Shown here one piece after another: positions 22,408 to 33,184 of a stretch of DNA of 64,000 nt; position 1 is the first letter of the stretch, and every line of letters starts with the position of its first letter. The notes below the pieces were generated by a model that did not search any database, was not told the DNA's origin, and saw nothing but the letters and a program-made list of their open reading frames with translations. Source of the DNA: Siphonodentalium dalli (lineage: Eukaryota; Mollusca; Scaphopoda; Gadilida; Siphonodentaliidae); NCBI GenBank assembly GCA_032622095.1, contig CP136063.1, positions 85,719,980 to 85,783,979 of the forward strand. Direction: 5' to 3'. The translations under genes were made by a program, and so were the position numbers.

Positions 22408-22667
22408 CTCTCTGTTACAGTTGGGTGACTTTGAATATTTCTCCGACACGCAACAGATGACGACCTTACATCCTCGTATTCCTCTATCTATCTTATCAAA
22501 CAGTTTGTCTCCACCTCCCATTTGTCCGATATCCATCCAGCAAGTGTAGCCAGCCATCTCGAGATGTTTCTTCAGTAACTTAACCTCCTCCTGATGACCC
22601 CACTGGTAACTAAGAAACAATTGGGGAGGGGTCGGGTAGTCAAAGTCGTCATCCTCAACAACATCCT
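22408..22667 (-). CDS. Exon 18: acidic linker and first half of TIR1
   Basis: 260 bases, acceptor TATACTTCAG, donor GTATAA. It starts with [15 protein letters not shown], an acidic hinge after the Death domain, then TIR box 1 [10 protein letters not shown] and the loop [20 protein letters not shown], ending NCNRE. As in TIR2, Gly (G957) sits where SARM1 has its catalytic Glu by my alignment. In phase with exons 17 and 19. Confidence 0.9.
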
Positions 22668-22747
22668 CTGAAGTATATCAAGAAGATATATATATCGCTA
22701 TGTTTTAACCAATCTTTTCCGAAACGGATTCTTCCTTTCAGTTTTAA

Positions 22748-23110
22748 AGGCCCACTTAATTTTGAGTCACCGATTATTTTTTTTATAGTGCCTTGATATA
22801 CGAATTAATAACAATCTATGCCATAAAATATGATTGAAATACTATAATTCATCACCGTTTGAAATGTCTGTGTCTCAGAAGACGCACATAGAGAAGTAGA
22901 AAACAGCTGAAATCGTAAAAATATTTCCCCTGTTATGGCTCCCAGAATTCAAACTAAAAATGTATTTTCAATGGAAGGGGAATAATTATATCTATAAAAT
23001 AGGAGTTATTCCCCCTCCATTGAAAATAATACACTTTGCAAAGCCCTTTACAAAACAGATGAAACATATTTTATATATGTGATCTGGGGGATCGAAAATT
23101 ATGTGGGCCT
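22748..23110. mobile_element. Family F TTAA-type MITE
   Basis: TTAA at 22744-22747 and 23111-23114. Ends AGGCCCACTTAATTTTGAGT and AAATTATGTGGGCCT pair. A second inverted pair around ATTCCCC lies near the middle. Confidence 0.85.
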
Positions 23111-23217
23111 TTAAAATTAACCATTGACTGCTGATTACTTGATTCATTTCTTGAAATAGACAGATATTATAACTAGAGTAGTTAGTTCTATATCTAATAA
23201 TGGGACTAAGGATACCA

Positions 23218-23245
23218 CCCCCCCCCCCCCCCCCCCCCCCCCCCC
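23218..23245. repeat. Poly-C run (28 bases)
   Basis: Uninterrupted C tract in the intron between exons 17 and 18. Its length is likely variable or uncertain in assembly. Confidence 0.9.
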
Positions 23246-24183
23246 ATGGCAGCCAGTGACGGAAATGTTCTATGCACTCAAATTATACTCTGGAAAGGTA
23301 AGTTGGACGCACACATAGATGGACAGACTGACATACTTAAATGAGTAGTTCCAAACAAAATTGCCCAATCGCCCTCTGTGCCAAGTTTTAAAAAAACAAG
23401 TGACCAGAAAATGTAGGAATTATACAAGCTCAGACAAATTTCTGCATGTTGAGAAATTTTTTAAGTTGAAAAAGGGGGATAAAACCACACAATTCTGATG
23501 GACCTCATAATTGCAGGTGCACAGGTTCCCATGGTAATAAATATCAGTGCAAAGTTTCCAAAAAATTGACTGCAAAAATACAAACTCGGACAAAATCATA
23601 ATCACTTAGAATTGCTTTATTCTCTGATCACAGTGCACAATTATCCATGGTACTAAATATGTGTTATGCTTCAAAAAACATTTAGTGTATCACAGCCAAT
23701 GTATTCAACATTTGAAATGGTGTACAATGTTGCAGGATTGTGCTTGATAATAGCCTTTGATCGGAGATATGTTTTATGGTTTTCACGATATTCCCATTAC
23801 AATTTTCCACTACAAAAAGACTACAACATCAATGGCCAGCGCACAACGTCATTCAGCAGCAAAGTGGTTAAAAAATCTACTTCAGGAATTGAAGGGTTGA
23901 TATTTCAGCTATTTTTTCCAGTGAATGATACAAGTTTATTTTAACACTACGCTATTTATCGAGTGTCATCTATATATGTATTTGTACATATACACCACCC
24001 ACTTCAATTAAAAATAGATGAAAACTATATTTTATGAAATTTAGAAAAGCCATGGACATACAAGATGCCTTACACGTCACAATGATTCCTTGATGTCTAA
24101 TAGTGTGTTATGTTATCACATGAAGCACAGAAAGTTATGATAGAAGAGCCGTGTGGCAACAACACACGTTGCTATGATATTTA

Positions 24184-24928
24184 CAGCCCTGTTAATTAGC
24201 ATCAGTTATCGCCTGAGTCAAGGAAAAAGTCTAGGCGAAAAGAAATTTTAGACGAGGCAAATTTCAGAACCTGCCAATGTTTTTGCAAAATTTAAAGAAA
24301 TATTATGGACTTAATCCGACTTATTTCATTCAATAAAACCAATCAGTTAGTATCCAAACACTAACCCCATTGGAAGAATGTAGCAACTAACTAAGATTGT
24401 TAAACATTCCAACCACATTGACTGTATCATTCACAGAACACAACGGTTGAACTAAACACAAATGTAAATATTTACTACATTATTCGGGACGTATTATTGG
24501 GCATAAACACTACGGCAATGATTGTGCCAATAATAGTCACCGTTTGTAATTCGTTTACTACAATGATGCTGTTTTCTGATAATTTGGATATCAAATTAAT
24601 TAAAATATCTTATTTTGGCATGATTATTTGTTATTTCATTTGGAACATCTCAGCGTTGTGTTTCACATCACTTTAAAGAAATTGCTGGTCTTTGTGTTGC
24701 ATACAGTTGTGGAAGTCTGCAGACAATAAACATTTATTGTAGAATGCCAAGGACTTCCGATATTTTGATAAATCAGCAATTTTAAGCCAGTCATGATAAT
24801 GGACCAAGTTCAATTTAATATAAACTGAAGTTATACCGGGTATGTGTTGAGTAGGCTTTTAGCGAGGACAAATTTCTGGCCTAAGCAATTTTTTAGCCTA
24901 GGTCCATTTCGGCTAATTAACAGGGCTG
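24184..24928. mobile_element. hAT-like MITE with CAGCCCTG ends
   Basis: CAGCCCTGTTAATTAGC on the left pairs with GGCTAATTAACAGGGCTG on the right. It is the same terminal sequence as the element at 53710-54088. It ends 15 bases short of exon 17. Confidence 0.6.
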
Positions 24929-24942
24929 AAGTTCAAACCTAC

Positions 24943-25216
24943 CTGCAGTTTTCATTGCATTCTCCACTATAGCTGCGGAATCCTGTCTGTCCATTTCCTG
25001 TAGAGCCGTTAGTACCGCATGAGTGGCATCTTTAGTTTTATGTGTACCATAAATATCACTCAGTACGGCCATACATGGATCCGACTGTGTGGCCCAGGCC
25101 CGGATGTCGTCGTTATTGTAACCCAGTCTCTTCGCCAGCAGTCTCCAGTCATGTTCACTCTCTGGATTCATCAGCTTTGTCACGTCTCTCGACCATTTCG
25201 GGGCATTGGACATTGT
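24943..25216 (-). CDS. Exon 17: Death domain
   Basis: 274 bases, donor GTAGGT. The acceptor ACACGATAG is weak in pyrimidines but gives the right phase. It reads TMSNAPKWSRDVTKLMN, then the Death-domain core DWRLLAKRLGY, IRAWATQSDPC and a last helix EMDRQDSAAIVENAM. The spacing DW-x-LA-x-x-LG...I-x-x-W fits the six-helix Death fold. Death domains pair with other Death domains in receptor and adaptor complexes. Being followed by TIR copies the MyD88 order. It ends with one base completed by exon 18. Confidence 0.9.
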
Positions 25217-25373
25217 CTATCGTGTATAATAGAATTTATAAGTGAAATCTATTATTTTATCGAAATGAAATTTTTGATCTCATTTCGTCTGAAACATTTT
25301 CTATTAAATCTTTCTAATTTAGCTTTCCAGTTTCTCTTCCTACCAATCATCTACATTGTATAGAACATGTACA

Positions 25374-25780
25374 GGTACATAATCCAATTTGATGGTGCCA
25401 AAATCATCAGATTCCAACAACAACAACATTTTTAAAAATGCCGCTTCAGTTATCAGAATCGATTAATTGCCCAAAAATAATGCTAACCACAGTCAGCTAT
25501 AGTATAAAATTGCCCAAAACGTGTAATTTATCAACATATTGTTCAATGAAATCTGGCTGGATTGTCAAATATCTAACACCCAAAGCCACTTGATTTTAGA
25601 GTTATCCAACTTCATTCACAATTTGGTGTGTGATACTTATCTCAGGAAATAACAAATTTCAAAATTGATATCTGATAATTCTGAGCTTTGATAGGTGAGT
25701 TCCTCGACTCGAATCAAATATTTTTTACCCCAGAAGCCAAAGAAATAGTAATTTGGGAGCATTAATTCGGATTATGCATC
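25374..25780. mobile_element. Family G element
   Basis: It shares the TTCCAACAACAACA, AGCTTTGATAGG and CCAAAGAAATAGTAATTTGG stretches with the copies at 34335 and 43124. Here it is in the opposite orientation. Confidence 0.6.
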
Positions 25781-26035
25781 ATTAAGTCAGTGTCACTACA
25801 ATGATGCCAAAAACGTTTCCATCATTTTCATACCAAGTAGGTGAATCGAGATTCAAATGTTTTACATGTACTGTTTAAATATTAGAAATATAAAAAACTG
25901 GTTTGCATTAAATGTAGAGAGAGGTGATAATGATGTTGGATTTTTAGCGACTTGATTATGTGATTAATAATTACTAATCTTCAGTCACATTTTATGGTGT
26001 CGTTATCAGGCCTCAACATATGGTGCCGGACATTG

Positions 26036-26210
26036 GCAGAGTGGGCTAGCATCACCAAATTCATCCTCTGGGGACCTAGACACAGATTTAAGTTCCCAGA
26101 TTGTGATGATGGTGATGTGTATCCATTGCAGATATAGAGAAACTTAATTAAAATGAAAAAGATACTTTCTAAAGAAGTTTCTAAAGAAACTAAAGAAAAC
26201 TCAAACATCA
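26036..26210. mobile_element. Family B fragment
   Basis: Contains GTGGGCTAGCATCACCAAAT, the GATATAGAGAAACTTAA core and a TCTAAAGAAGTTTC remnant. Both ends are lost. Confidence 0.55.
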
Positions 26211-26277
26211 TCAAAGTAAGTAACTTCAAACAACAAAACATGTTGTCTCTTCAAGAATCCAAATATGAGTAATTTAC

Positions 26278-26509
26278 CTTCTGATCAATTTCTTCTACTT
26301 TTTCGTCAAGATCGTCGACCTGTTTCTGGATAACGCCAACCTTCTCCGAGTTTTTGTTTACATCGTCCTGTATGCCAACGATGTTCTCCTGCTGGTTCGA
26401 CACCTCGGTGGATAAAACATTTACTTCATTTTGTGTGTTGTCCACTCTCGTTTCGATGGTGTCTATATCATCGCGCTGTTGTTTAACATCTGTATCCAGA
26501 CCTTCAAGG
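26278..26509 (-). CDS. Exon 16: heptad coiled coil
   Basis: 232 bases, acceptor TTTTTAACAG, donor GTAAAT. It reads LEGLDTDVKQQRDDIDTIET and continues with repeating hydrophobic positions to VDDLDEKVEEIDQK, about 77 residues with no proline. The a/d pattern (V, I, L every 3-4 residues) is a long coiled coil, a likely oligomerisation module between solenoid and Death domain. Confidence 0.9.
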
Positions 26510-26948
26510 CTGTTAAAAAGATTGATATAAAAAATTAGTAGAAAATATCAGTTGGGAGGGAATGCTTTTGGAGTGGGCATGCAGTGTTGATTGGGAATTT
26601 TTGCATACATGTATATCATATGACTGATAAGAGGGAGAGTAGTGAAATGAAATATATAATTTTGTGTGCTTTAAATTTTATTCATGTGTCTTTCCTCAGC
26701 AGAAAAAATGTCACTTTCAGTGACTCTTACAGTACCAGAGCCAACCAGATTGCCCCTCAAATAGTCTGGTCATAAAGACATAGACCATCGATTTCTCACC
26801 TACATGAGACCATATCAAATATGGTGTACCTGTTCCTAAATACATTTATATAATTTCTGGGGCATAAAATAATAAATGTGAGTCGAAGTCGAAGACAGCT
26901 ATCCGGAAATGCTTCTATCAATTTATATTTATTTTATATTGAAATCTA

Positions 26949-27208
26949 TTATATATTTTGGAACTTCTGTCTGTGTGTGTGTATGTATGTATGTATGTAT
27001 GTATGTGTGTTATAGACTCAAAAACTGCACGACTGATCCGACTCAAATTTGGTATGCAGGCCTACTTTGATCCCGGGAATAATATGGGTGGGTCCAATCA
27101 CATGTGACTGTGTTCTTGACCTTGACCTCGCTCATATAGGCATGTTTCTGGACCGAAATCCCTAACTAGCTAGGACGAAGTCTGGCAATCAGCTAGTTAT
27201 CTTATATA
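26949..27208 (-). mobile_element. Non-LTR-tail-like element, minus strand
   Basis: Read on the minus strand it starts AACTAGCTGATTGCCAGACT, close to the ACTAGCCGATGAGCCCGAC head of other copies, and ends in (CATA/CACA)n followed by a TATATAAT tail. The class assignment is tentative. Confidence 0.5.
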
Positions 27209-27436
27209 ATGCGATACTATTACTATTTTTAGAACAGACAGTCATGAAGGCGATCTCAGATAAAAACATTCAGCGAGCCGTAAAATGTCCTAAATTGATC
27301 GCATGTATTATACCAGAAAATTTGAAATAAAATCAAATATTAATTGATAGAAACATTTCCGGACAGGGGTATACAATTCATATTTATTATGTTATACCCC
27401 AGAAACTATATAAAGCGTATATAGGAAGAGATAGAC

Positions 27437-27556
27437 CATCTTTATCCCTCCAAAATAAATGGATTCTCCCACCAAGTTAAAAAAGTGTACATTATTGTCT
27501 TAACATTTCCAAAAGGAACTACATGTACTTGTCAATGAGTATTTAGTATACAAAGT
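27437..27556. mobile_element. Family E MITE fragment
   Basis: Contains TGGATTCTCCCACC and GTCAATGAGTATTTAGTATA, the reverse-oriented family E ends. Confidence 0.55.
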
Positions 27557-27803
27557 GCTAGTTAACAGTTGAGCTATGAAGTTATGTGAGCGAACACCAT
27601 GGATATGAAGATAAGTGAGTGCACACCATGGATATGGGAGAGATTGTATAGAAATAAAATTTGGCATGTGCATCACATTGAAGAAGAAAATTAAGTTAAT
27701 TCTAAACTAAATAATTTGATAATAATGATCAGTGGTGAGGCAATTATTTTCTAACCATAAAACTGTAATAATAGAAGCAAGTGTATTTTTTGAGACAGTG
27801 CAT

Positions 27804-27911
27804 TTTTTTTTTTTTGGGATTGGGTGGGATTCGAACACGGGCCCATGACAGAGAGCGCGCCTTGTGACTCAAAGTCCGAAGTCAATAACACACGACCACC
27901 GAAGCGACCCC
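27804..27911 (-). mobile_element. tRNA-derived SINE (A-tailed)
   Basis: On the minus strand, GGGGTCGCTTCGGTGGTCG leads to a canonical B box GTGTTCGAATCCC and then an A-rich tail. It does not fold as an intact tRNA as far as I can see, so a SINE or tRNA pseudogene is meant. Confidence 0.55.
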
Positions 27912-28000
27912 AAAAAAGGAAGCTCAAATGGCCGCTGTATTCCGACGTCGCACTTAGGACACTACCGGTATGTGCACATTTTGAGGTCTCTATTGTGTGT

Positions 28001-28212
28001 ATATATAGCAGATATGGCATGTTATATATACGTCATTGAAACATGCCCAGCGTTGCTCTTTGAAAATGTCCCCAAAAAAAAAAAAATTACACTTGCTTCT
28101 AAAAATAGCCACCTTGTGTGTTGTGTAGTCCCGGACATGTTCAAAGAGCAACGCTCTGCATGTTTCGGAGACATATATATAAAATGCTACTGTGCCATAT
28201 CTGCTATATATG
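28001..28212. repeat. Foldback repeat
   Basis: TATATAGCAGATATGGCA pairs with TGCCATATCTGCTATATA. GTTGCTCTTTGAAAATGTCC pairs with GGACATGTTCAAAGAGCAAC. The spacer holds an A run. Confidence 0.75.
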
Positions 28213-28639
28213 TAATAATAGAAGTTATCAAGAATTGGAGAATAATAAGTAAGAATAAATATTCAGTTAACCCTCAGACCAGTTTCGTTACTAAATGTAA
28301 CTATTCAGTGAGATTCAGTTTAGGAGTGAGGATGAGCAAACAATCGTCATCATTTATATAGCCGGTAGCCAGTATTGTAGCCGGAAATATCACCAGTTTA
28401 TAACTTTAAATATCTGGTATGTAGCCAGTGTTGTAGCAGTTATTAGCTATTTGCCATTTTTTAGGTTGCATGGTAAATTTGCGAGTTTAATGATGTATTT
28501 TGCTGGTTCTATTGCCAGATTTTATTAATTATTTTATATGATATTTGTTTTGTTTGCTCTGTTTTCCAACCATGATGAAACTGGAAGTTTGCGATAAATT
28601 ACAAATTGATATAATTTTTTGAAGAAGAATAACTCTGAC

Positions 28640-28866
28640 CTTCGACCTTCAAGAACATCTATAATATGTGTATAGCTGTCAGCTAATCCTGGATGTGGGT
28701 TCGTCTTTTTGAGTTTCTCTATCTCTGGTTTGTGTTCCCTGATTATCTCCATGTATTTATGAAGTAAGATTCTCAATCCCGATAAACATCCAGTCGCTAC
28801 GTTAACGTTCCCTGTCGCTGCTTTCAGTCTCTTCAGTATAAACTTGATAACATCTCTGGCTTTCTC
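28640..28866 (-). CDS. Exon 15: solenoid, last helices
   Basis: 227 bases, acceptor TATTCCACAG, weak donor GTCAGA chosen because only it keeps phase with exon 16. It reads EKARDVIKFILKRLKAATGN, then CLSGLRILLHKYMEIIREHK and ADSYTHIIDVLEGR. Amphipathic helices of HEAT/ARM length; no catalytic motif. Confidence 0.85.
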
Positions 28867-28883
28867 CTGTGGAATATATTTAA

Positions 28884-29070
28884 CCTTTTCTATACTAACT
28901 GGATTCTCCCATTCAGTTATAGAGGTATACATTGGAATGGTCCATTATTCATTTGTAGGGATGTTCAGGAAAAATGAGCCGAAGAGAGAGAGACGAAAAG
29001 ATAGTAGAAGTGCAGAAGGATTCATATTTATTGGAGGGATGTTCAGATAATAAGTTCAACAAATGACCTA
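28884..29070. mobile_element. Family E MITE, rearranged
   Basis: It begins after TTAA at 28880-28883 with CCTTTTCTATACTAACTGGA and carries the reverse-oriented GGTATACATTGGAATGGTCC and GTTCAGATAATAAGTTCAAC segments. Its edge is only about 17 bases from the exon 15 acceptor. Confidence 0.65.
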
Positions 29071-29261
29071 TGGTCCATTTTTATTCCTATAACGAAGCTG
29101 TCATCACTATATTTAGAACATCCTTGGCCCGATTGATGGAAGCCGAATTCAACAAATATTAATTCACTGTGAAAGTCACTCTAACTGAAAGTAACTACGT
29201 GTGTAAGATTTAGCAAACAGTGAAAAATTTATGAAATTTTCATTATTTATCAGCCCAACAT

Positions 29262-29280
29262 GGGGGGGGGGGGGGGGGGG
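29262..29280. repeat. Poly-G run (19 bases)
   Basis: Uninterrupted G tract followed by AGAGAG. Confidence 0.9.
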
Positions 29281-30113
29281 AGAGAGAAAAAACTCCAGAT
29301 TACAACATCCTATCCTGAGCACCAATAGCACATTTTTCCAATGCCATGTATTTTGTTAATCCATGTTTAAAGATAAATTACGACAACTACAATGATCTTA
29401 AATGTACAGGCTTATAAATTGGTCCAATATAAAGCATTATTGAAGAGAAGGGGGGCTCCTAATTTCAGTATTTACCCAATAATTGTTCTTTTATAACACA
29501 ATATTATGGGGTGGGTCCCATTTCTTATGAGGAAAAGATCGTACTTAAAAAATAAATGATTTTCCATCAGTTATCATGTTGTTTTTGATATTCAATTATC
29601 TGCGATACCAACGTCAGCTCGTTTAATTCTTCTGGTGCAAGACAAGTATTCATCTTTGAGATGATAACATTTTATTTCGGGATTTCTGTTTCTGCTTGTA
29701 ATGTTCTCCACTGCCCACTCCCCTCCAAACCAGCACTGTCCTTATTAATCGTCCCTATATACATGCCTGCTCTATACGTCATAGTAGTATACATGTGTCT
29801 CATGTATATTACAATGACGTAAAGCAGGATGAGGTTGGGAATGGGGTGGTCGGTCCCAAAAATGTCAACCTTGTATCCTGGAGTTTATTCCTGCCCCCCC
29901 CCCCCAATTCAAATGTGTCACCAACCCTCTGATAAGTCCCTGAATCTATGGATGAGGGGAAAGGTAATATCGGAGGATGGTGGGGGAGGCAGATGATAAT
30001 TTTAAATGCAGGCTCTTTCCTGGTGCTAAACTTTGAAGAGTTTGGAACTGATTCTGAGATGCAGGAAATAGGTCATATCTGGCTTCTTCTGTTAAGTTGT
30101 TCGCTGTGCAAAA

Positions 30114-30336
30114 TACAGTAATGCTATAAATAATCGACTCTTTAACCACAGCAGAAATATGGGTAATTTTTCAGGATTTAGTCGGAAATATGGCTTGTTG
30201 CCATTCATCGGAAAGCTCTCACTGAGACTGAGAGCTTTCCGATGAATGGCAACAAGCCATATTTCCGACTAAATCCTGAAAAATTACACATAATTCTGCT
30301 GTTATTAAGGAGTCGATTATTTAGAGCATTACTGTA
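30114..30336. mobile_element. Family C palindromic MITE
   Basis: Full-length copy. The centre carries a duplicated CTGAGA (CACTGAGACTGAGAG). Confidence 0.9.
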
Positions 30337-30773
30337 GTTCCTTCTATAACAAACTGATTCTGATGTTAATTCCACCCTATTGTCAGTTTTATTTTTACAA
30401 AAATCTGTTGTTAAACTTTAGCAGGTAAAACATGTTCTGTATGAGGAGAAAAATATTCCATCACTTTCAACAGATTAATATGCGATGCTAAATGGTAAAC
30501 AGAATGGATTCATAGAAGACAAATGCTGGCGTGTTGCCCTCATTACTCTATTTTATGAACCAGATCCTGTTGGATAACATTAAAATTTGGAGACAATATT
30601 TCCCGAATGCACTCTGTTTATTGATATTTATCAATTTTAATTTGATTATTTCTAACAAAACAGAATTAAAAATTTGTTATAACTTGCCGAACAAAAAGGT
30701 GGACAACAAAACCATCACAGATGAAGTGCCATTCAAGTAGCCATCTTTTGATTATCTAAAATTCAATTTGAAT

Positions 30774-30921
30774 CACACATCTCGGCCACCTGAGCCATTT
30801 TCATTTTCCTCACTTTATATTGGAGTGTTTTCTCACCTTCTGTTTGAGGGTAATCAATTCGACACACGCATCTCGGCCACCTGAGCCATTTTTATCACTT
30901 TATATTTGAGTGTTTTCTCAC
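30774..30921 (-). repeat. Tandem duplication spanning the exon 14 donor
   Basis: CTCGGCCACCTGAGCCATTT recurs about 91 bases apart (30781, 30872), and the donor context CTCACCTT recurs at 30832 and 30917. A second potential donor therefore lies in the intron. Confidence 0.8.
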
Positions 30922-31137
30922 CTTATGTTTGAGGGTGACATTAATCAGTGTATCTTGTAGACAGTAATACAGGGTTTCTTCTTTCTCAGCCATCAGTACA
31001 ATCTTGTTGATGTGTTTGATGAAACGATCAGGAACCGTCTTCGACAAGGCTTGACACATCATCACTATACTTCCTTGCAGCATTTGATTCTTATCGTAAA
31101 CAGTCAACATCGTAGCAATGTTTTGTTCTGTAAACAG
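30922..31137 (-). CDS. Exon 14: solenoid segment
   Basis: 216 bases (72 codons, phase 0 both sides), acceptor TTGTCTTCCAG, donor GTGAGA. It reads LFTEQNIATMLTVYDKNQML and KTVPDRFIKHINKIVLMAEK, ending INVTLKHK. Two to three helix pairs with a HEAT-like spacing of about 36-40 residues. Confidence 0.9.
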
Positions 31138-31190
31138 CTGGAAGACAAAGATGGTTGTGTATTTAGATTTAGAGTCCATTACAAGTCTAA

Positions 31191-31440
31191 CCCTTTCTAT
31201 ACTAAATGCTCATTGTTGAGTAGTTCCCATAGGAAATATTCAGATAATAAGTTCAACAATGTTTATGGAACTTATTATCTGAACATTTCCCTCCGATAAA
31301 TAGAACTCCTTCTTAACTTGTATTTTATTTTAGTCTGTTGTCTGCTCATTTTTCATGAATACTCCTCAAAATGAATAATAGACCATTCCAATCTATAATT
31401 TTATAACTGAGAGGGAGAATCCATTCAGTTAAGAAAGTGT
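31191..31440. mobile_element. Family E TTAA-type MITE, near full length
   Basis: Starts CCCTTTCTATACTAAATGCT and ends CCATTCAGTTAAGAAAGTG before TTAA. The middle contains GTTCAACAATG and its inverted partner. Confidence 0.75.
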
Positions 31441-31565
31441 TAATGATCAGGTCATGCATGAGAATTTACTTATGATTCCACCATTCATTCAAAGAGAATT
31501 ATCCTAAGTGTCTAGCAATAATTAATATAATTGAGAGGGCACAATCGCATATTTATCTTTTTTCA

Positions 31566-31902
31566 TAGATCGAAAGTGATTGATTGATTGATTGGGGTTT
31601 TATGTCACTTTAGCCACTAAGGCCATATCACGACATTGCCAGTTTTAATGGTGGAGGAAATCCGCACACTTACGGCTAATCTAACAGTGATTTCAATGGC
31701 TGATAAACTCGTCGACCATGTGCGGCAAACCACCGGCCATCGGCAAGTTACTGGCAACTTTCCCAGATAACGATTTCGAGTTACAAAGTCCACGATGGAA
31801 ACATGTGGATTTGAACCCTTATCGCCAGCACTGGAAGGCGAAACGGCTTGGAGTTGTACCCCTAACTGATTGAGCCACCGAGGCCCCCTAGATCGAAAGT
31901 GA
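31566..31902 (-). mobile_element. tRNA-derived SINE with 14-bp target duplication
   Basis: The body is 31580-31888. On the minus strand it opens GGGGGCCTCGGTGGCTCAAT (A-box region), has a B-box GGGTTCAAATCC, a 3' half with CGTGATATGGCCTTAGTGGC, and an (AATC)n tail. TAGATCGAAAGTGA occurs exactly at both sides (31566-31579 and 31889-31902), direct proof of retroposition. The 3' half resembles conserved domains of molluscan SINEs, from memory. Confidence 0.9.
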
Positions 31903-32305
31903 AGAAAATGTTGATAACAAATTGAATAGTTAATTATTTGGTTAACGTTACAGTTGTCTGATTAAAATCAGACTGGAACTCCTTACAGAGTCTGGCGAAA
32001 ATAGCTCTGTTTCACATTACCGTCACTATAAATAACTTCTACTTGCAATCTATGCAGTATGATGTCACAGCACATAAATAGATTTACATGACAGATACGG
32101 TATCTCCTTTATATCTGCCGCTTCAACTGGTGTTAGCTGTTGAAATTCTTGGAAATATGCACTTCTATTCTCCTCTCTAGCTATTACTGGTCAATTATGG
32201 ACTCTTGCTTTAAGTATGTATTTAGTTGTTGTAATCTCTAATTTTTTTTAAATTGTGGGAAATTACTAATTTATTGCATTGTTTTTAGTTATGTAGCTAA
32301 TTTTT

Positions 32306-32401
32306 GCTAGTGATGCTAGCCTGCTGTGCGGGGTAACGTCACTAAATTCACCCTCTGGGGACCTCATTCTGCAAATGACAGGCACACTAAACTCAAACTT
32401 G
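32306..32401. mobile_element. Family B right-end fragment
   Basis: GTGATGCTAGCCTGCTGTGC through CAAATGACAGGCACACTAAA; the left half is absent. Confidence 0.65.
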
Positions 32402-32739
32402 ACTGGAACTGCTTTGCAGTCTGAAGATAATTTTGGGTTTCCATTCTCACAAGCAAGCTTTATGTCAGTGTCAGCCAATCACAACATCTATCAGTAAAGT
32501 GATGCAGCCGTTCAGGTGATTGTCGGAATTTCTATACAGCGGTAAATTTGACACATAACTAAAACAGTGCAATAAATTAGTAATTTCCCACAATGTTAAC
32601 ATAATTAGAGATTACAACAACTAAATACATACTTAAAGCAAGAGTCCATAATTGACCAGTAATAGCTAGAGAGGAGAATAGAAGTGCATATTTCCAAGAA
32701 TTTCAACAGTCAACACCCGTTTGAAGCGGCAGATATAAA

Positions 32740-32993
32740 CAAGCCTTGAAATAGTGTGTCTGTCATTTGCAGAATGAGGTCCCCAGAGGGTGAATTTAGA
32801 GATGCTACCCCACATAGCGGGCTAGCATCACCAAATTCACCCTCTGTGAACCTCATTCTGCAGAGGTGTAAGGAGAATGAGGTCCCCAGAGGGTGAATTT
32901 GGTGATGCTAGCCCACTATGCGGGGTAGCATCACTAAATTCACCCTCTGGGGACCTCATTCTGTAAATGACAGACACCCTATTTCAAGGCTTG
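32740..32993. mobile_element. Family B MITE with 8-bp target duplication
   Basis: GATATAAA at 32732-32739 is repeated at 32994-33001. The opposite arm of the surrounding inverted repeat keeps the uninterrupted site. Ends CAAGCCTTGAAATAG and CTATTTCAAGGCTTG are perfect inverted repeats. Confidence 0.95.
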
Positions 32994-33184
32994 GATATAA
33001 AGGAGATATCTGTCATGTAATATAATCAGGCTTGGATCCAGTCTGGTGTGACTGACGTTACAGTACATCAAACCATGTGTTATACAATAACGATTCCAGC
33101 TTACATTCCATACTGAAGACAAAACTCCCTATATTTTTAACGATATTTAACAAATAATATTTGTCAAAAAATTCAAGAATCTCA

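Larger units (their letters stand above)
32086..33018. repeat. Large inverted repeat with about 208-bp arms
   Basis: The left arm 32086-32294 is the reverse complement of 32552-32739 plus 33002-33018. TGCACTTCTATTCTCCTCTC pairs with GAGAGGAGAATAGAAGTGCA. The right arm is interrupted by a family B copy. The loop holds a family B fragment (32306-32401). Confidence 0.9.

Noticed and set aside
27804-27911. Functional tRNA gene
   Set aside because: A B box is present but I could not build a full cloverleaf, and an A-rich tail follows; a SINE is more likely.
27864-28361. 165-codon plus-strand ORF
   Set aside because: It crosses a SINE and a foldback repeat and has no domain or splice context.
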